Positions 45,883 through 55,809 of a stretch of 64,000 nucleotides of DNA are shown here, one piece after another. The position numbers were made by a program, and so were the translations under genes. The notes below the pieces were generated by a model. It was not told the DNA's origin. It saw only the letters and a list, made by a program, of their open reading frames with translations, and ran no database searches. Position 1 is the stretch's first letter. Each line of letters starts with the position of its first letter. The stretch lies in the NCBI GenBank assembly GCA_933228895.1, contig OW121854.1, positions 56,958,609 to 57,022,608 on the forward strand, written 5' to 3'. Source of the DNA: Platycnemis pennipes. Taxonomy: Eukaryota > Arthropoda > Insecta > Odonata > Platycnemididae.

Positions 45883-46091
45883 TCACCCCGTACTGAGCCA
45901 ATGGCGTGTGAAATTCACACATTCAGGGTAGGGGGGCCAGTTCCTTTTCCTGGGCGACCTGCGATTTCCTACAGTCTGACCCGCAGAAAATCGAATGGTG
46001 AGGGTTTTAGGTCCAGACAGGCTCTTGCCCGGGATTTGAACCCGGGACCTTCCGGTCTGTAGCTCAGTGCTCTACCCACCACGGCCACCAC
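45883..46091 (-). mobile_element. SINE with well-preserved tRNA-like head
   Basis: On the minus strand GGTGGTGGCCGTGGTGGGTAG begins the head; A box GTGGGTAGAGCACTGAG, B box CCCGGGTTCAAATCCCGGG (stem-forming, T-loop intact). The body extends to 45,883 with GC-rich sequence. The anticodon region does not look functional and no CCA-side acceptor pairing is evident, so a SINE is favoured over a tRNA gene. Confidence 0.7.
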
Positions 46092-46207
46092 CGATGCACT
46101 ACTGGAGTAATAATGCTGTGAATAGGGTAAGACCCCAATCACAACATGGGTTCCTTGTCGTTTTGTTATATGTTATTTCGGTAGCTCATTTTCTCGTTTG
46201 GGATATA

Positions 46208-46718
46208 CATCTACATCTACATAATACCCTGCAAGCCACCATAAAGGTGTGTGGCAGGGGGTGAACTCTCACCAAACATGCACTACATATCATGCATATA
46301 AAAGGATTTGACCTTGTATAGGTACTGTTCAAAACTACGCTATTTTAAGAAAGATAAAAATAGCAAAGCATACATGCAAAAACATGCTGTTAGTTGGGTT
46401 AGCTTTAAGTCCTTACACCAATATGCAGCTACCAATGTTATCCATTGCTACACTCGTACTGGATATATTTACCGTTATTCATATCCCTAATAGTACGAGG
46501 AAAAAAGGACAATTTGAATCTGTCAGTTCGGCAATCAATTTCTCTAATTTTGTGATTATGGTCCAGTCTACCATAGTAAGTTGGGGTCCGCAAAATATTT
46601 TTAGCATCATCACTGAAAATATGGTCTTGGAATTTGTTTAAGAGATTAAGTCTAAATTTCAACCTGCGATCTGACAATGATTCCCAATTTAATTCATTTA
46701 ATAGACTGGTTACGCTAA
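46208..46718 (-). mobile_element. Tail-hairpin LINE, RT C-terminus plus 3' UTR
   Basis: A minus-strand frame at 46,438-46,677 (79 codons) is intact: SDRRLKFRLNLLNKFQDH, KNILRTPTYYGRLDHNHK, FPRTIRDMNNGKYIQYE. 3' UTR and the stem-loop tail follow to CATCTACATCTAC at the left end. One of the least diverged copies in the window, nearly identical to the 62.5-kb copy. Confidence 0.85.
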
Positions 46719-46724
46719 ATCGTA

Positions 46725-47125
46725 CCCGGCGCCCCGCGGTGCTGTTTCGCGTGCGATGCCATGGTTTTGGTGGGTGGTAGAGGGAGGCGGCTTCCTCCGG
46801 CGCCGCACGGTCTCAATCCGGATGGCACCACGGAATTCACGCTCGTGTCTGCATCCCCTCCCACCCCTGCTCCAAGCACCAGCAGCACGCCACCACCTAT
46901 TGATTGATGGACCACCCCGGGGGGGTTGCATTGTGCGCTCCGTGAGGAGAGATTGTATGTTTTTTTTATTTCCAACCGCGTCAATAATCCCCACGAGTCG
47001 TGCGCAGTCCACGCACCCGATTTGTACGAATACGTATGCGTGCGTAGGTATATACTTTTGAGAGTGGAGCGTTAAGTCGGTGTCGACGGGTGTGTTCGTC
47101 GTTGTTTGTGCCGATAGGTAGCGAG
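46725..47125. other. CpG-rich unique segment between two LINE copies
   Basis: GC-rich DNA sandwiched between two same-orientation LINE copies. Open frames on both strands are composition effects. Could be a hitch-hiking or regulatory island. Confidence 0.3.
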
Positions 47126-47132
47126 GTTGTCT

Positions 47133-47900
47133 CATCTACGTGATACCCAGCAAGCCAACATAAAGGCGTGGGGCAGGGGGTGTATTCACATCAAACTTGC
47201 ATTACCTATCATGCTCAAATGGATTATTAACTTTGTTCTTAGTCGAAACATAACAATGTGAAAAAAAGATTTAAATAGCAAAGCAAGCGTACACACGCTG
47301 TTAGTTTGGTTAGCTTAATGTCCTTACACCAACATGCACCAAATCTATCCATTGATACACTTATACGTAGCATGTACTATATTGAATATATTTACTGCTA
47401 TTTATATCCTTAATTGTACGAGGGAAGCAAGACATTTTAAATCTATCGGTTCGGCAATCAATTTCTCTAATTTAGTGATCATGGTCCACTCTACAATTGT
47501 AAGGCGGAGTTCGCAAAATATTTTTCAAGTCATCAGTGAAAATATTGTCTTGGAATTTGGTTAACCGGTTATTTCTAACTTTCAACCTACGTTCTGATAT
47601 ACATTCCCATTTTACTTATTGTAATAAATTAGTTACGCTAATATAATTATAACATAGTCCCTTTACAAATCTTGCCGATCCTCGTTGGACATGCTCCAAT
47701 TCTATGCCTCTTTCGAAAGGATCCCAAGGTTTCGTATTCCAAATGCCTAACAAGGAAACGTAGCTTATTTGTCGTACATGATCGTCACATTTTCCGTGTA
47801 CTCTTCAGATGAAACCCAGTCCTCGATTACCTTGACCAATTATTTCACGTATGTGTTTACCCCAAGAAAAACCATGTGTCAGTCTTATTCAATGATTTTT
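47133..47900 (-). mobile_element. Tail-hairpin LINE, longer but decayed copy
   Basis: Beyond the region seen in other copies, the minus strand also yields KHIREIIGQGNRGLGFI (RT thumb-like block), a shifted LVRHLEYETLGS and ELEHVQRGSARFVKG. Multiple frameshifts and stops. The tail stem-loop is altered (ATACCCAGCAAGCCAACAT). Confidence 0.7.
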
Positions 47901-48044
47901 AAACGATTCCACGTTTGTTAATTTCAATTATCCTCCTTGGGCTGAAAGGCATTACTATCATACTATTTCCAGGGTTTTTAGTGTTTTACCTGTTAAAGGC
48001 AGGTATAAAAAGACACCACGTACTTCTGCACCATGTAAAGGGGT

Positions 48045-48120
48045 CAGGTTGTTGAAGTTGTTAGAATATTCGCCTCCTATCGTGAGGGCCCGGGTTTGCA
48101 GCTTGGCAACAAGAAGCATT
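48045..48120 (+). mobile_element. Weak tRNA-like SINE head
   Basis: GGTCAGGTTGTTGAAGTTG and CCCGGGTTTGCAGC could be decayed A and B boxes. Low confidence. Confidence 0.25.
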
Positions 48121-48140
48121 TTAATGTGGTAAGCCAGCCT

Positions 48141-48500
48141 CTACATCTACATAATGAGATATGAATGAATTTATTTTCTCCAGTAGTATTACATAAAACA
48201 TAACATGACATATACCTATATGCATATACTTGGCACGTGGAGAAATTTAGGGTGTCAGAAGGGTACCTGTATATGACACCCTTTCAAACATTGGCACGTG
48301 TGAACTCGAAAGAAAATGAAAAAAATTTATTTTTAAACAATGACAAGGAACTTATTCCTCGCAACATAAGGTAAGAAAAATTTATGAAAATAAAAAACAA
48401 GACAATACAAAGTGTAATACCCTGCAAGCCACCATAAATGTGTGTGGTAGGGAGTGAATTCACTCCAAACATATATTGTAAATCATACATAAAAGAGGAT
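48141..48500 (-). mobile_element. Tail-hairpin LINE tail, split by an insertion
   Basis: CTACATCTACATAAT (48,141-48,155) continues as TAATACCCTGCAAGCCACC at 48,415. Together they make one tail; 259 bp is inserted between, with TAAT duplicated. The right part runs on into CATATATTGTAAATCATAC. Confidence 0.75.
48156..48414. mobile_element. 259-bp insertion with 4-bp TSD (TAAT)
   Basis: Interrupts a LINE tail at a known sequence, so both ends are defined to within a few bases. It contains AGGGTGTCA...TGACACCCT as a hairpin and GGCACGTG twice (48,232 and 48,293). No coding. No second copy in the window, so family unknown. Confidence 0.6.
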
Positions 48501-48509
48501 TAGTACCTA

Positions 48510-49520
48510 ATAATATACAAGTTTACCAACTAGCAAGGTACACTATTTTTTAATTTTTTTTCAGCTCCGCATTTTTCGTACATAAACGTATTATTCCTCC
48601 TCCTTATTATACCATCCAAACAGTTCACTCTCTTATTTCTCATTCCCCGCCTAGCTGAATTTTTCTCGTAACCATATCCCGTACTTTGAAACACCATAAA
48701 CTTTCGTTTTTATTCCCGCTTCCCGTTATTGTCCCCTCTTTGCATTCCGCTTGCTGGTGCTCTGCCAATTTTCAGCCTTCATAAATATATAACCAAGGTG
48801 CTATACCCTCATTCGCGTATATAATCGTTTACGATTGGCCAAGTCTTCTTTGTTCTGCTATATCCCACGACTTACGTCTCCATGTGGTTAATTTTGTCTG
48901 CATTTTTACTCACTTTCTTTTCGGGGTGACTAATATCTGCCATAACTTCCACTGAATTCTTGTTTAAAAACCCTTGATGATGGCAGGCTGAGCTTTTTCA
49001 CTCTCTGTTCGGTTTTATGTACCTTTGAATTCTCCGTGAGAACCCTTATTTTTCGCCGCCTGACTCATGTATCAATTTCAGTACCAACTTATGAACTTAT
49101 TTGTCTGTTCCCAGCTTGAGAAATAACTTAATTAATTATTTCATATTTTTTTATTCTCACAGTGAATATTTTAAGTTTCCGGCTTTACCTTACGTAACTG
49201 GCACACAGAGAAATAACACATTAGACTTTCCACGCTTTGTCGTTACCGGCCATACTTTTGACATAATGACCTTGATAATGACATTTCATGTCGAAAACAA
49301 GGTCGGTTCTACAATGACTTGTGGAATGTACAAATTGAATATTGTTTTCCTCACACAGTAAACTCCTTTAAAATCTTCCATACCATAAGAGTCTACTTCG
49401 TGCGTATCCTGATCACAACCCATATCCTTTTTGGGATTGGTTTTTAATAGATGCATCATGCACTACAGACTTCTCTACAATATTTCTCTTACCTATACCT
49501 TTGTAATACTGCCTGTTATG
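48510..49520. other. Intron stretch, no feature recognised
   Basis: Pyrimidine-rich AT-rich sequence with short frames. No repeat identified. Confidence 0.4.
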
Positions 49521-49528
49521 TTTTCTAA

Positions 49529-49600
49529 TAGCACGGGGGGAAAATGATATTTTAAATCTATCGGTTCGACAGTATCCGTTTTAAATTTCTGTAACAGATT
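49529..49600 (-). mobile_element. Tail-hairpin LINE fragment, inverted
   Basis: AGCACGGGGGGAAAATGATA then TTTTAAATCTATCGGTTCGAC is the complement of the DRF...FFPR coding region in other copies. It sits head-to-head with the following plus-strand copy. Confidence 0.55.
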
Positions 49601-49634
49601 TAATATTGGAACTTGGAATACGCTTTTTGAAAAT

Positions 49635-50232
49635 TTTTGGAATACGCTTCCAGTAGGTATATGGGATCCGTAGGAAATAGGCCCAAATAATGAACGGCAA
49701 GATCGGCAAGATTTGTAAAGGGACGGTACGATAACCTTATTAGCGTAACCAGTCTATTAAATGAATTAAAATGGGAATCATTGTCATATCGTAGGTTGAA
49801 ATTTAGATTAATATCTTTAATAAATTCCAAGATAATATTTTCTCTGGTGGCGTTAAAATGTTTTCGCGAACTCTATCTTATTATGGTAGACCGGACCATA
49901 ATCACAAAATTAGAGAATTGACTGCTGAACTGACAGATTTAAAAATTCCTTTTTTCCCCGTGCAATTAGGGATATGAATATCCGTAAATACATCCAATAC
50001 GAGTGTATCAATGGATAGTATAAGGAGGTGCATGCTGGTATAAGGACTTTCTGCTAACCCAACTAACAGCATGATATTGAATGCTTGCTATGCTATTTTT
50101 ATATTTTTTTTAAATTGAAGTTTAAGCTTGTATATTACCTATTACTAATCCTGTTTATGCATAATATGTAATGCATGTTTGGTTTGCCACACACCTTTAT
50201 GGCGGCTTGCATGGTATTATGTAGATGTAGAT
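49635..50232 (+). mobile_element. Tail-hairpin LINE, RT C-terminus plus 3' UTR
   Basis: Starts at LEYASSRYMGS, runs through SARFVKGRYDNLIS, LLNELKWESLSYRRLKF, then frameshifted C-terminus, 3' UTR and the tail. The tail has lost part of its 5' side (GTTTGGTTTGCCACACACC) but ends in TATGTAGATGTAGATA. Confidence 0.8.
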
Positions 50233-51885
50233 ACCTCCTTGTTCGCGACGCACTAGTAGTACGCTTTCTGGACCTCACATCTCATTCCATTTGCCGTCGG
50301 CATTCACATCTGGCTTTCACGTCTTTCAGTCGAGCCTCCTCGGATAATCGGATCGCGTATCTAATTATTTGAAGGGCGAGCCGTGAACACGCTTTCGTCT
50401 GCCTTCTCGTGAGTGCCGGAAGGACAAGACCAAGGAAGGGCTTAAGCGTCGAGTCGACCTGTGGGTATTGTTTGGGGGAAAGGTTGTAGGGGCTGGTTGG
50501 GAGGAGCAAGGAGACGAATGGGGCCAGCCGCCCCCCACATCCTCTTATCCTCGGTGGTCCCTTGGAATTCGCTACGTAACCCTTCGGTTGAGAAAGTTGG
50601 GAAGAGTGTTCAAATTTGCGCTATAATTGCATTAAATCTTCTAATGCGACGCTACGGACGGCTTTCTGGTCCGCCAGCCACTAACTTTGGTCAAATTTCA
50701 GGGGTTTTATGGCTAAATAGCAGTTTGTCCCTTGACTCTTTGGAGATTCTCAGTCCCCCCCACAATACTTTATCCATAAATGAATTACAGTTAACTTTGT
50801 GGAATTTTCCATTGTAAAATATAAGGAGGACTTGTGTACCAAAATATACGTAGTTTGCCGGTGCTATGGGCTTTTACTCTTCAGGTAAGCTGTCATCATT
50901 CACGCAAATGATTCCTTGTTGCGTCGCCTACCTATACATTTTATGTTTCTGAAGATACTTGGTATAATCCTAGTTGGAATTCCTTCTCATCAGGTTTGCA
51001 AATGATTCTGGAAAGGTATTGTTTTAAATGTACGAATAGCTTCTAAGAGATTTAGAGCTTATTTATATCTTGAAATATATTAGTAATAGTTTAATATTTA
51101 ATACCGTAAAGGGTAGGTTTTGAAACAGTATTCATTCTTTATTTCAATTTTCCGAACAGTGCAAGTCCTCATTAAATATTTATTTTCACCTACTTTATAT
51201 CCTCCCAATTTTCGTCAACAACATTCTATCCTCATTAACTTCACTTAATTATTATCTTTTTTGTCTATCGTACGTTTTTCTTTTTCCTGGCGTATCACAG
51301 CACCTGTAGCTGTACCAGCGTCTATATCTTGAGGCATAACCGAAACATAATAGACAGAGATTGCTGTTTAAATAAATAAGCGTTCAATGGTTGGTGAGTA
51401 CGGGATGCCTGATAAGAGAAAAGTAGGATGAATACGCAGAGAGTTTTCAACGAAGTGCTGTCAAAAGCTTGATTTCAAAGTTTAAAGAATTGGGATATAA
51501 TGAAACCTGAAAGGAGGAGCATGAAGAAGGACATAAAAATATAGGGGAGAGATTGAAAGACCGTCGACAAGGTAAAAGGCATGACAATGGGAGTGAAAGA
51601 CATCAGTGGATAACATAAGGAACTAAAAAGTGGGTTGAGCATATTAATAGCAAGTTATATGGGGTAAATATTAGTTTTTGAAAGTAGTTATTGGCAAGCG
51701 GAGAAGATGGATGAAAAGAATAGGTTTGGAATGGATGGAGAAGTATTCTCTTACAAATTTAAATATAAACCTTTGGGTCTAAGTGCCCGGAGCAGAACAT
51801 GAGTTAGTGCTTCTTCATCTAAATCTATATTCAATCGATAGAATAGTGATCATTATAACTAAATATTCTAAGTCGTCATCACCAT
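50233..51885. other. Intron stretch, no feature recognised
   Basis: A moderately GC-rich segment at 50,240-50,800, then AT-rich DNA. The 118-codon frame at 50,461-50,817 has no recognisable domain. Confidence 0.35.
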
Positions 51886-51897
51886 AGGTCAACAATC

Positions 51898-52013
51898 CTA
51901 GGATTGGTTTGACGCAGCCCTCCACTTCATTATTCTATCGGCCAACCTCTTCATATTGACATAACTCCTCTCTTTTACATCCTTTACAACCTGTTCTATA
52001 TACCTCATATGAC
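51898..52013 (-). mobile_element. GRPR LINE, RT C-terminal remnant
   Basis: Closely matches the copy at 128-262 over about 115 bp, including the CCTAGGATTGGTTTGACGCA junction at its stop. The GRPR part itself is lost at the right end. Confidence 0.7.
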
Positions 52014-52159
52014 GAGTTTTCCAATCTTCCCGTACACTTTTCTCTTTATATATTTTTACCCTTAGTAACCTTCCTAAAAGTATGTAAATGATTCCAAAAT
52101 AATATTCCGTCTTGTGAAATTCTATTTAATAATTTTCCTGAAGAAATCATTTTGATACA

Positions 52160-52372
52160 CAATCCCTTAGAAGAAGAGGGAGGAGAAGAACGGGTAGCTT
52201 CATCTACATCTACACGATACCCTGCAAGCCACCGTGAGGGTGTGTGGCAGGGGGATATTTGGATGGAATGATGGGTGGCAGGAGGTATGAGGGGCTGAAG
52301 AGGGACATCGTGTCAAATTTAGGGGGTGGGAATTAAATGTCCATCTAAACCTACCTTCACCTGTAGAATACC
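52160..52372 (+). mobile_element. GRR LINE 3' end, host of a nested tail insertion
   Basis: RRRGRRRTG coding block (about 52,165-52,199), then after a ~60-bp insertion GGATGGAATGATGGG..., YEGLKRDIVSNLG and the 3' UTR to TAAACCTACCTTCACCTGTAG. Comparison with copy A at 12.0 kb shows the pre-insertion sequence. Confidence 0.75.
52201..52260 (-). mobile_element. Tail-hairpin LINE, tail-only insertion in GRR LINE
   Basis: CATCTACATCTACACGATAC, then CCACCGTGAGGGTG stem-loop, inserted between GGGTAGCTT and GGATGG of the host LINE. No clear TSD. The loop is of the CTCGC type. Confidence 0.8.
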
Positions 52373-52399
52373 TACTAATAATAATAATGATCCCGTAGA

Positions 52400-52960
52400 A
52401 ACGACAAAATCCAGGAGCGGGAGGAGTCGTATCTCTTGGGGCAGGGGAATGAAAGGGTGGAGACGGGGTGAGGTGGACGGAGGAAAAGAAGCATTTGAAG
52501 ATGGAGATAAAGAACGTGGCCAATCTGTGGGCGAGACGGAGGATCCTCTCCGCCAATCCTCACCCCTCCCCCATTCTCCGTGTATCCTAACGGTTATCGC
52601 CCTCCTCCCTTCTCGCTCCGCTGGTAAAAGTTTTCTCTCTTTTTTTTCGATTTCCCCGCGTTCGTATTTCATGCGGGGACTGGGGAGGTGTCGAGATTGG
52701 CTCGGATAGGATGTGCGCGGCTGAAATGTTGACGGGACGGGAGAACGGTGAGAGGGAGAAGATAGCCGGGGCTGAACATCCAGGTGAACTTGGAGTTCTT
52801 CGGATCCCGGAAGCCCGGGACGCACAACGGAGGCGGTAGTAGACGATGCGGTTTTCGCACGAAACGTGTCGCGTCATGTCGTCGTCATTTGCGTACATTA
52901 CTCGGACCTAATAGGGCTACCAACTTCGCCGTTTTGTGAACAGTTTCCCGTGATTTTTCC
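52400..52960. other. GC-rich intronic island
   Basis: GC- and CpG-rich unique sequence. Overlapping frames of up to 168 codons on both strands; these lie in purine/pyrimidine-skewed DNA and have no domains. Confidence 0.3.
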
Positions 52961-53477
52961 TCAGTAAATCGTTTTACAAAACGTATTGGGCATTTGCTGA
53001 TTGCTCCATTTCTATGCATCTACTCTTCATTCTATTCTCTTCCATTACAGAGGCAATCAAACTATCCAGACTGGTTGTTTTAGATGGAAGAAACTGCCCC
53101 CGTTTCGAATTTTCTCCTTCCCTACCTGTGATTGCGTACATTCTTTCTCATTAATTCATTGTTTTAGACATGTTTCCTATACTATTTTACATTGCTCATC
53201 AACACATACCTTCATCCTCATCACACTCTGCTCTCGTTTTCATACTTTTAGGGAATTCCACTTCATATAATCATTGAGAATACACTCTCATTTACCTTTC
53301 ACACTTCCCAAGCTCCCCGCGCCAACTAAACGAAAATTTTTCACCTGCGGTTTTTAAGTCTCCTTCCGCGCTTGTCGGCGCTTCAGATCTGGAAGAAAGG
53401 TAAAGGATATGAATGGACGGGTAAGGAGGGAGGGTGGAGGAAAATGTCGGCATTAGCTTGCTCTTAACGAATAGCGC

Positions 53478-53522
53478 CGAGGGAACCACGGCTTAACGTC
53501 CCATCCAACGTACGGAGTTCTG
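53478..53522 (-). mobile_element. SINE body fragment, GATGGGACGTTAA module
   Basis: GGGAACCACGGCTTAACGTC then CCATCCAACGTACGG; third copy of the module, directly next to MITE copy 2. Confidence 0.5.
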
Positions 53523-53523
53523 G

Positions 53524-53761
53524 GCCTCGATCATGGATCTTCATAAGCTGTGCGCTAGCGTTATCGTTAATTTTTGATTAACCTATGTCAGAGAGAACGG
53601 GATCTCCGTTCTTCATTTTTCGCACAGAACTTCAAATCGCTTATCACAATCAGTGGAGCGAATTTTATAGACAGTTATTGTCAACCCTGCGCTATTCTAG
53701 GGGGTAAGTGTTAACGATAACGAATGCGGTAACGCGAAATATGCATCCGTGATTCCACACC
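53524..53761 (+). mobile_element. 237-bp MITE, copy 2
   Basis: Same limits and orientation as the 26.8-kb copy. Inward-facing CGTTATCGTTAA (left) and TTAACGATAACG (right) are better preserved here than in copy 1. Confidence 0.75.
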
Positions 53762-53804
53762 TGAACTCCAATACTCTCAACAAAGAACTCAATTAGGACC
53801 CGGT

Positions 53805-53910
53805 TTACCAATGAAAAATATCTTCCACCGCCGGGATTGGATGCCGGACCCACGGGGTGAGAGAAAATTACTTTAACCCCTGCACCAACACGAAGTAATC
53901 GAACGTTTGT
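53805..53910 (-). mobile_element. tRNA-like SINE head, diverged
   Basis: Minus strand: CGTGTTGGTGCAGGGGTTAAAG and GGTCCGGCATCCAATCCCGG at tRNA-like spacing. Confidence 0.4.
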
Positions 53911-54192
53911 GCATATTAGTGCTATGTTCCAAGTGTTATAGCCGCTGAGCAAGGTTGAGAACACGAAGTTCATAATCACCTATGTCCATTATCCCTGAAC
54001 ATTCTTGCTTTGATGTGCTCCACACACTCAATTAATCCCTCTGCCGGAAAACAAGACAGGTGGCTTTGAAATTGTGGATTGCAGATAGGGGTGGATAAGG
54101 ATATTAAGAAATAAGGAAGTAGGTACTGGGAATGGTACGGGAGTGGACATTATAGGACACTATAGGACACTAGATGTCAAAGAGAGTTAGTG

Positions 54193-54315
54193 GAGAAGGT
54201 AATGTGGGACGGTGGTGATATGAAGGCCGTGATTGAGGGGGGAGTGCCAGATAGCTGGGGAAGATGTAGGAAGAGAATAAGTTGCTTGGGTGGCATTATG
54301 ATAAGTATACTATAA
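54193..54315 (+). mobile_element. GRR LINE C-terminal remnant
   Basis: Open frame EKVMWDGGDMKAVIEGGVP, DSWGRCRKRISCLGGIMIS and stop, collinear with EKVIKDDGVLKNVIKGRMLG, RWGRRRRRTGSLDRMMG of the 24.5-kb copy. Confidence 0.6.
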
Positions 54316-54319
54316 AAAA

Positions 54320-55650
54320 CAATATGCCAGGAATATGTCCCCCGAAGAATAATTCGTAAGTTTATCATGTACATACGTAAGAACCTACCTTAACTGCTAA
54401 CACACTGATGTTTGTACTTGGAAAAAATCTGTTTTAAAGTCCTGGAATTGGCCTCGTCGACCTTCGCAAACAAGGCTGTAGCCTTGATTGCGAAGGCTTT
54501 GTGGAAAAGTATATGTTAAAGTTTTTCAGCATTTAATTCATGGTAAGTGAAGGCTCAATGGTCAATTTCAACACTTTTGACTCACTTGACCATTGCGCAT
54601 ACATTTACCACGAATCAAAAGTATTTCCACAATGTAACACAGGAAACTCTTTATTACGAACAATCTTTAGATATAAAAAATCTTTATTACGATACTTTAG
54701 TTCCTTTAAAATGTTTACAAATCCAAATTGAAGGTGGACATGTCATTGGTGTAACTGTGCTTTTGATTCTTTGGGAAAATTATTTCATTCTCCTCGTGCA
54801 GTGGAGAGCATTTCCTGCCATAGCAACCCTTCACGGCCACCCATACCTTTTCTCTCAAGTGTAATGACCGGAGCATGAACGCGCGACCGGATTCCGAATC
54901 GGATTTTAAAAGGAGGACCCCGTCGCTTCTCGGCTCCGGTCCCAGAGTGGCGCGCTCACTTCTGCCCGAGCGGACACTGGCTAGCGCTGAGCCTTGTCAC
55001 CATGAGACATTCACTCTTGCCTTATCTCGCGACGGCGCTGTAGCAGTGTGAATGACAGAGGCGGACTGATTTATAATTCCGGGTCCGACGGGAATCCCAC
55101 TGTACCTTTCACTCACCCGGCTGGAATCCCTCCAGGTTTTCCAAACGGTACCGTTTGTCTCCCGACGCTACCAGGTGCTGCCTGATTTTTCCTCTCCAGG
55201 AAGGATTTTTGTTGTCTCTTTTTCCCTTTTCATATATATCTCTGTCCGTTTCTAAGCGCGTGCGATCTAATCTTGTGATCGCGCGTGGCACTGTCGTTGG
55301 TGTGACTGTCAAAGAATGGATGCATTTGTGGCTATTTACCGTTCTCTTGAAGATTAGCGTGCTAAACTAAATACTCTTATCATCGTTGATTAGCCATGTC
55401 ATTAGCCACCGATGTCCATCAGTCTCATCGGGATAATTCCACTCTTATGCAACTAAGAAGTCGTGTTTGATATATGCATTCTATTTGTTACTATGCAGTC
55501 AAACCAGGTTCAAATACTGCTGCTCAACGACTGCGCTATTAAGTGTGGTATTCTCCGAATTATACAATCCTACATATTCTTCTCACGTCTGTTGTATCCC
55601 GGAGCAAGATTCTGTTTTGCGCTGTTTGTTTTGCATTAGAAACATTTCTC
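54320..55650. other. Intron stretch with CpG-rich segment
   Basis: AT-rich to 54,870, then a CpG-rich segment at 54,870-55,070 (GCGCGACCGG). Small inverted repeat near 54,455-54,505 (CCTTCGCAA...TTGCGAAGG). No exon recognised. Confidence 0.35.
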
Positions 55651-55722
55651 GGTTTATTGTGGAAAGGTGAAACTCATCTACTTACAGTACATCTCTTGGT
55701 CACGGGTTTGAATCCCAACTAA
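55650..55722 (+). mobile_element. tRNA-like SINE head
   Basis: CACGGGTTTGAATCCCAAC is a strong B box; the upstream A-box region is diverged. Immediately followed by a LINE tail insertion. Confidence 0.45.
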
Positions 55723-55740
55723 TCAGGAGAATTACCAGTA

Positions 55741-55802
55741 CATCTACATAATACCCTGCAAGCCACCATAAAGGTGTGTGGCAGGGGGTGAACTCTCACC
55801 AA
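55741..55802 (-). mobile_element. 62-bp tail-only LINE insertion with 7-bp TSD
   Basis: From CATCTACATAATACCCTG to AACTCTCACCAA, exactly the last ~62 nt of the tail-hairpin LINE. ACCAGTA flanks it on both sides (55,734-55,740 and 55,803-55,809). It is therefore a real retrotransposition event and not a fragment left by deletion. Confidence 0.85.
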
Positions 55803-55809
55803 ACCAGTA

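Noticed and set aside
46020..46091. Functional tRNA gene
   Set aside because: A and B boxes are good, but acceptor-stem pairing is not evident and the unit continues into a repeat-like body; SINE is the better explanation.
51380..51730. Purine-rich stretch as LINE coding sequence
   Set aside because: No RT motif found in any frame; composition alone suggested it.
52319..52825. 168-codon minus-strand frame
   Set aside because: Overlaps a GRR LINE 3' end in antisense and GC-rich skewed DNA; frames on the other strand are equally long.
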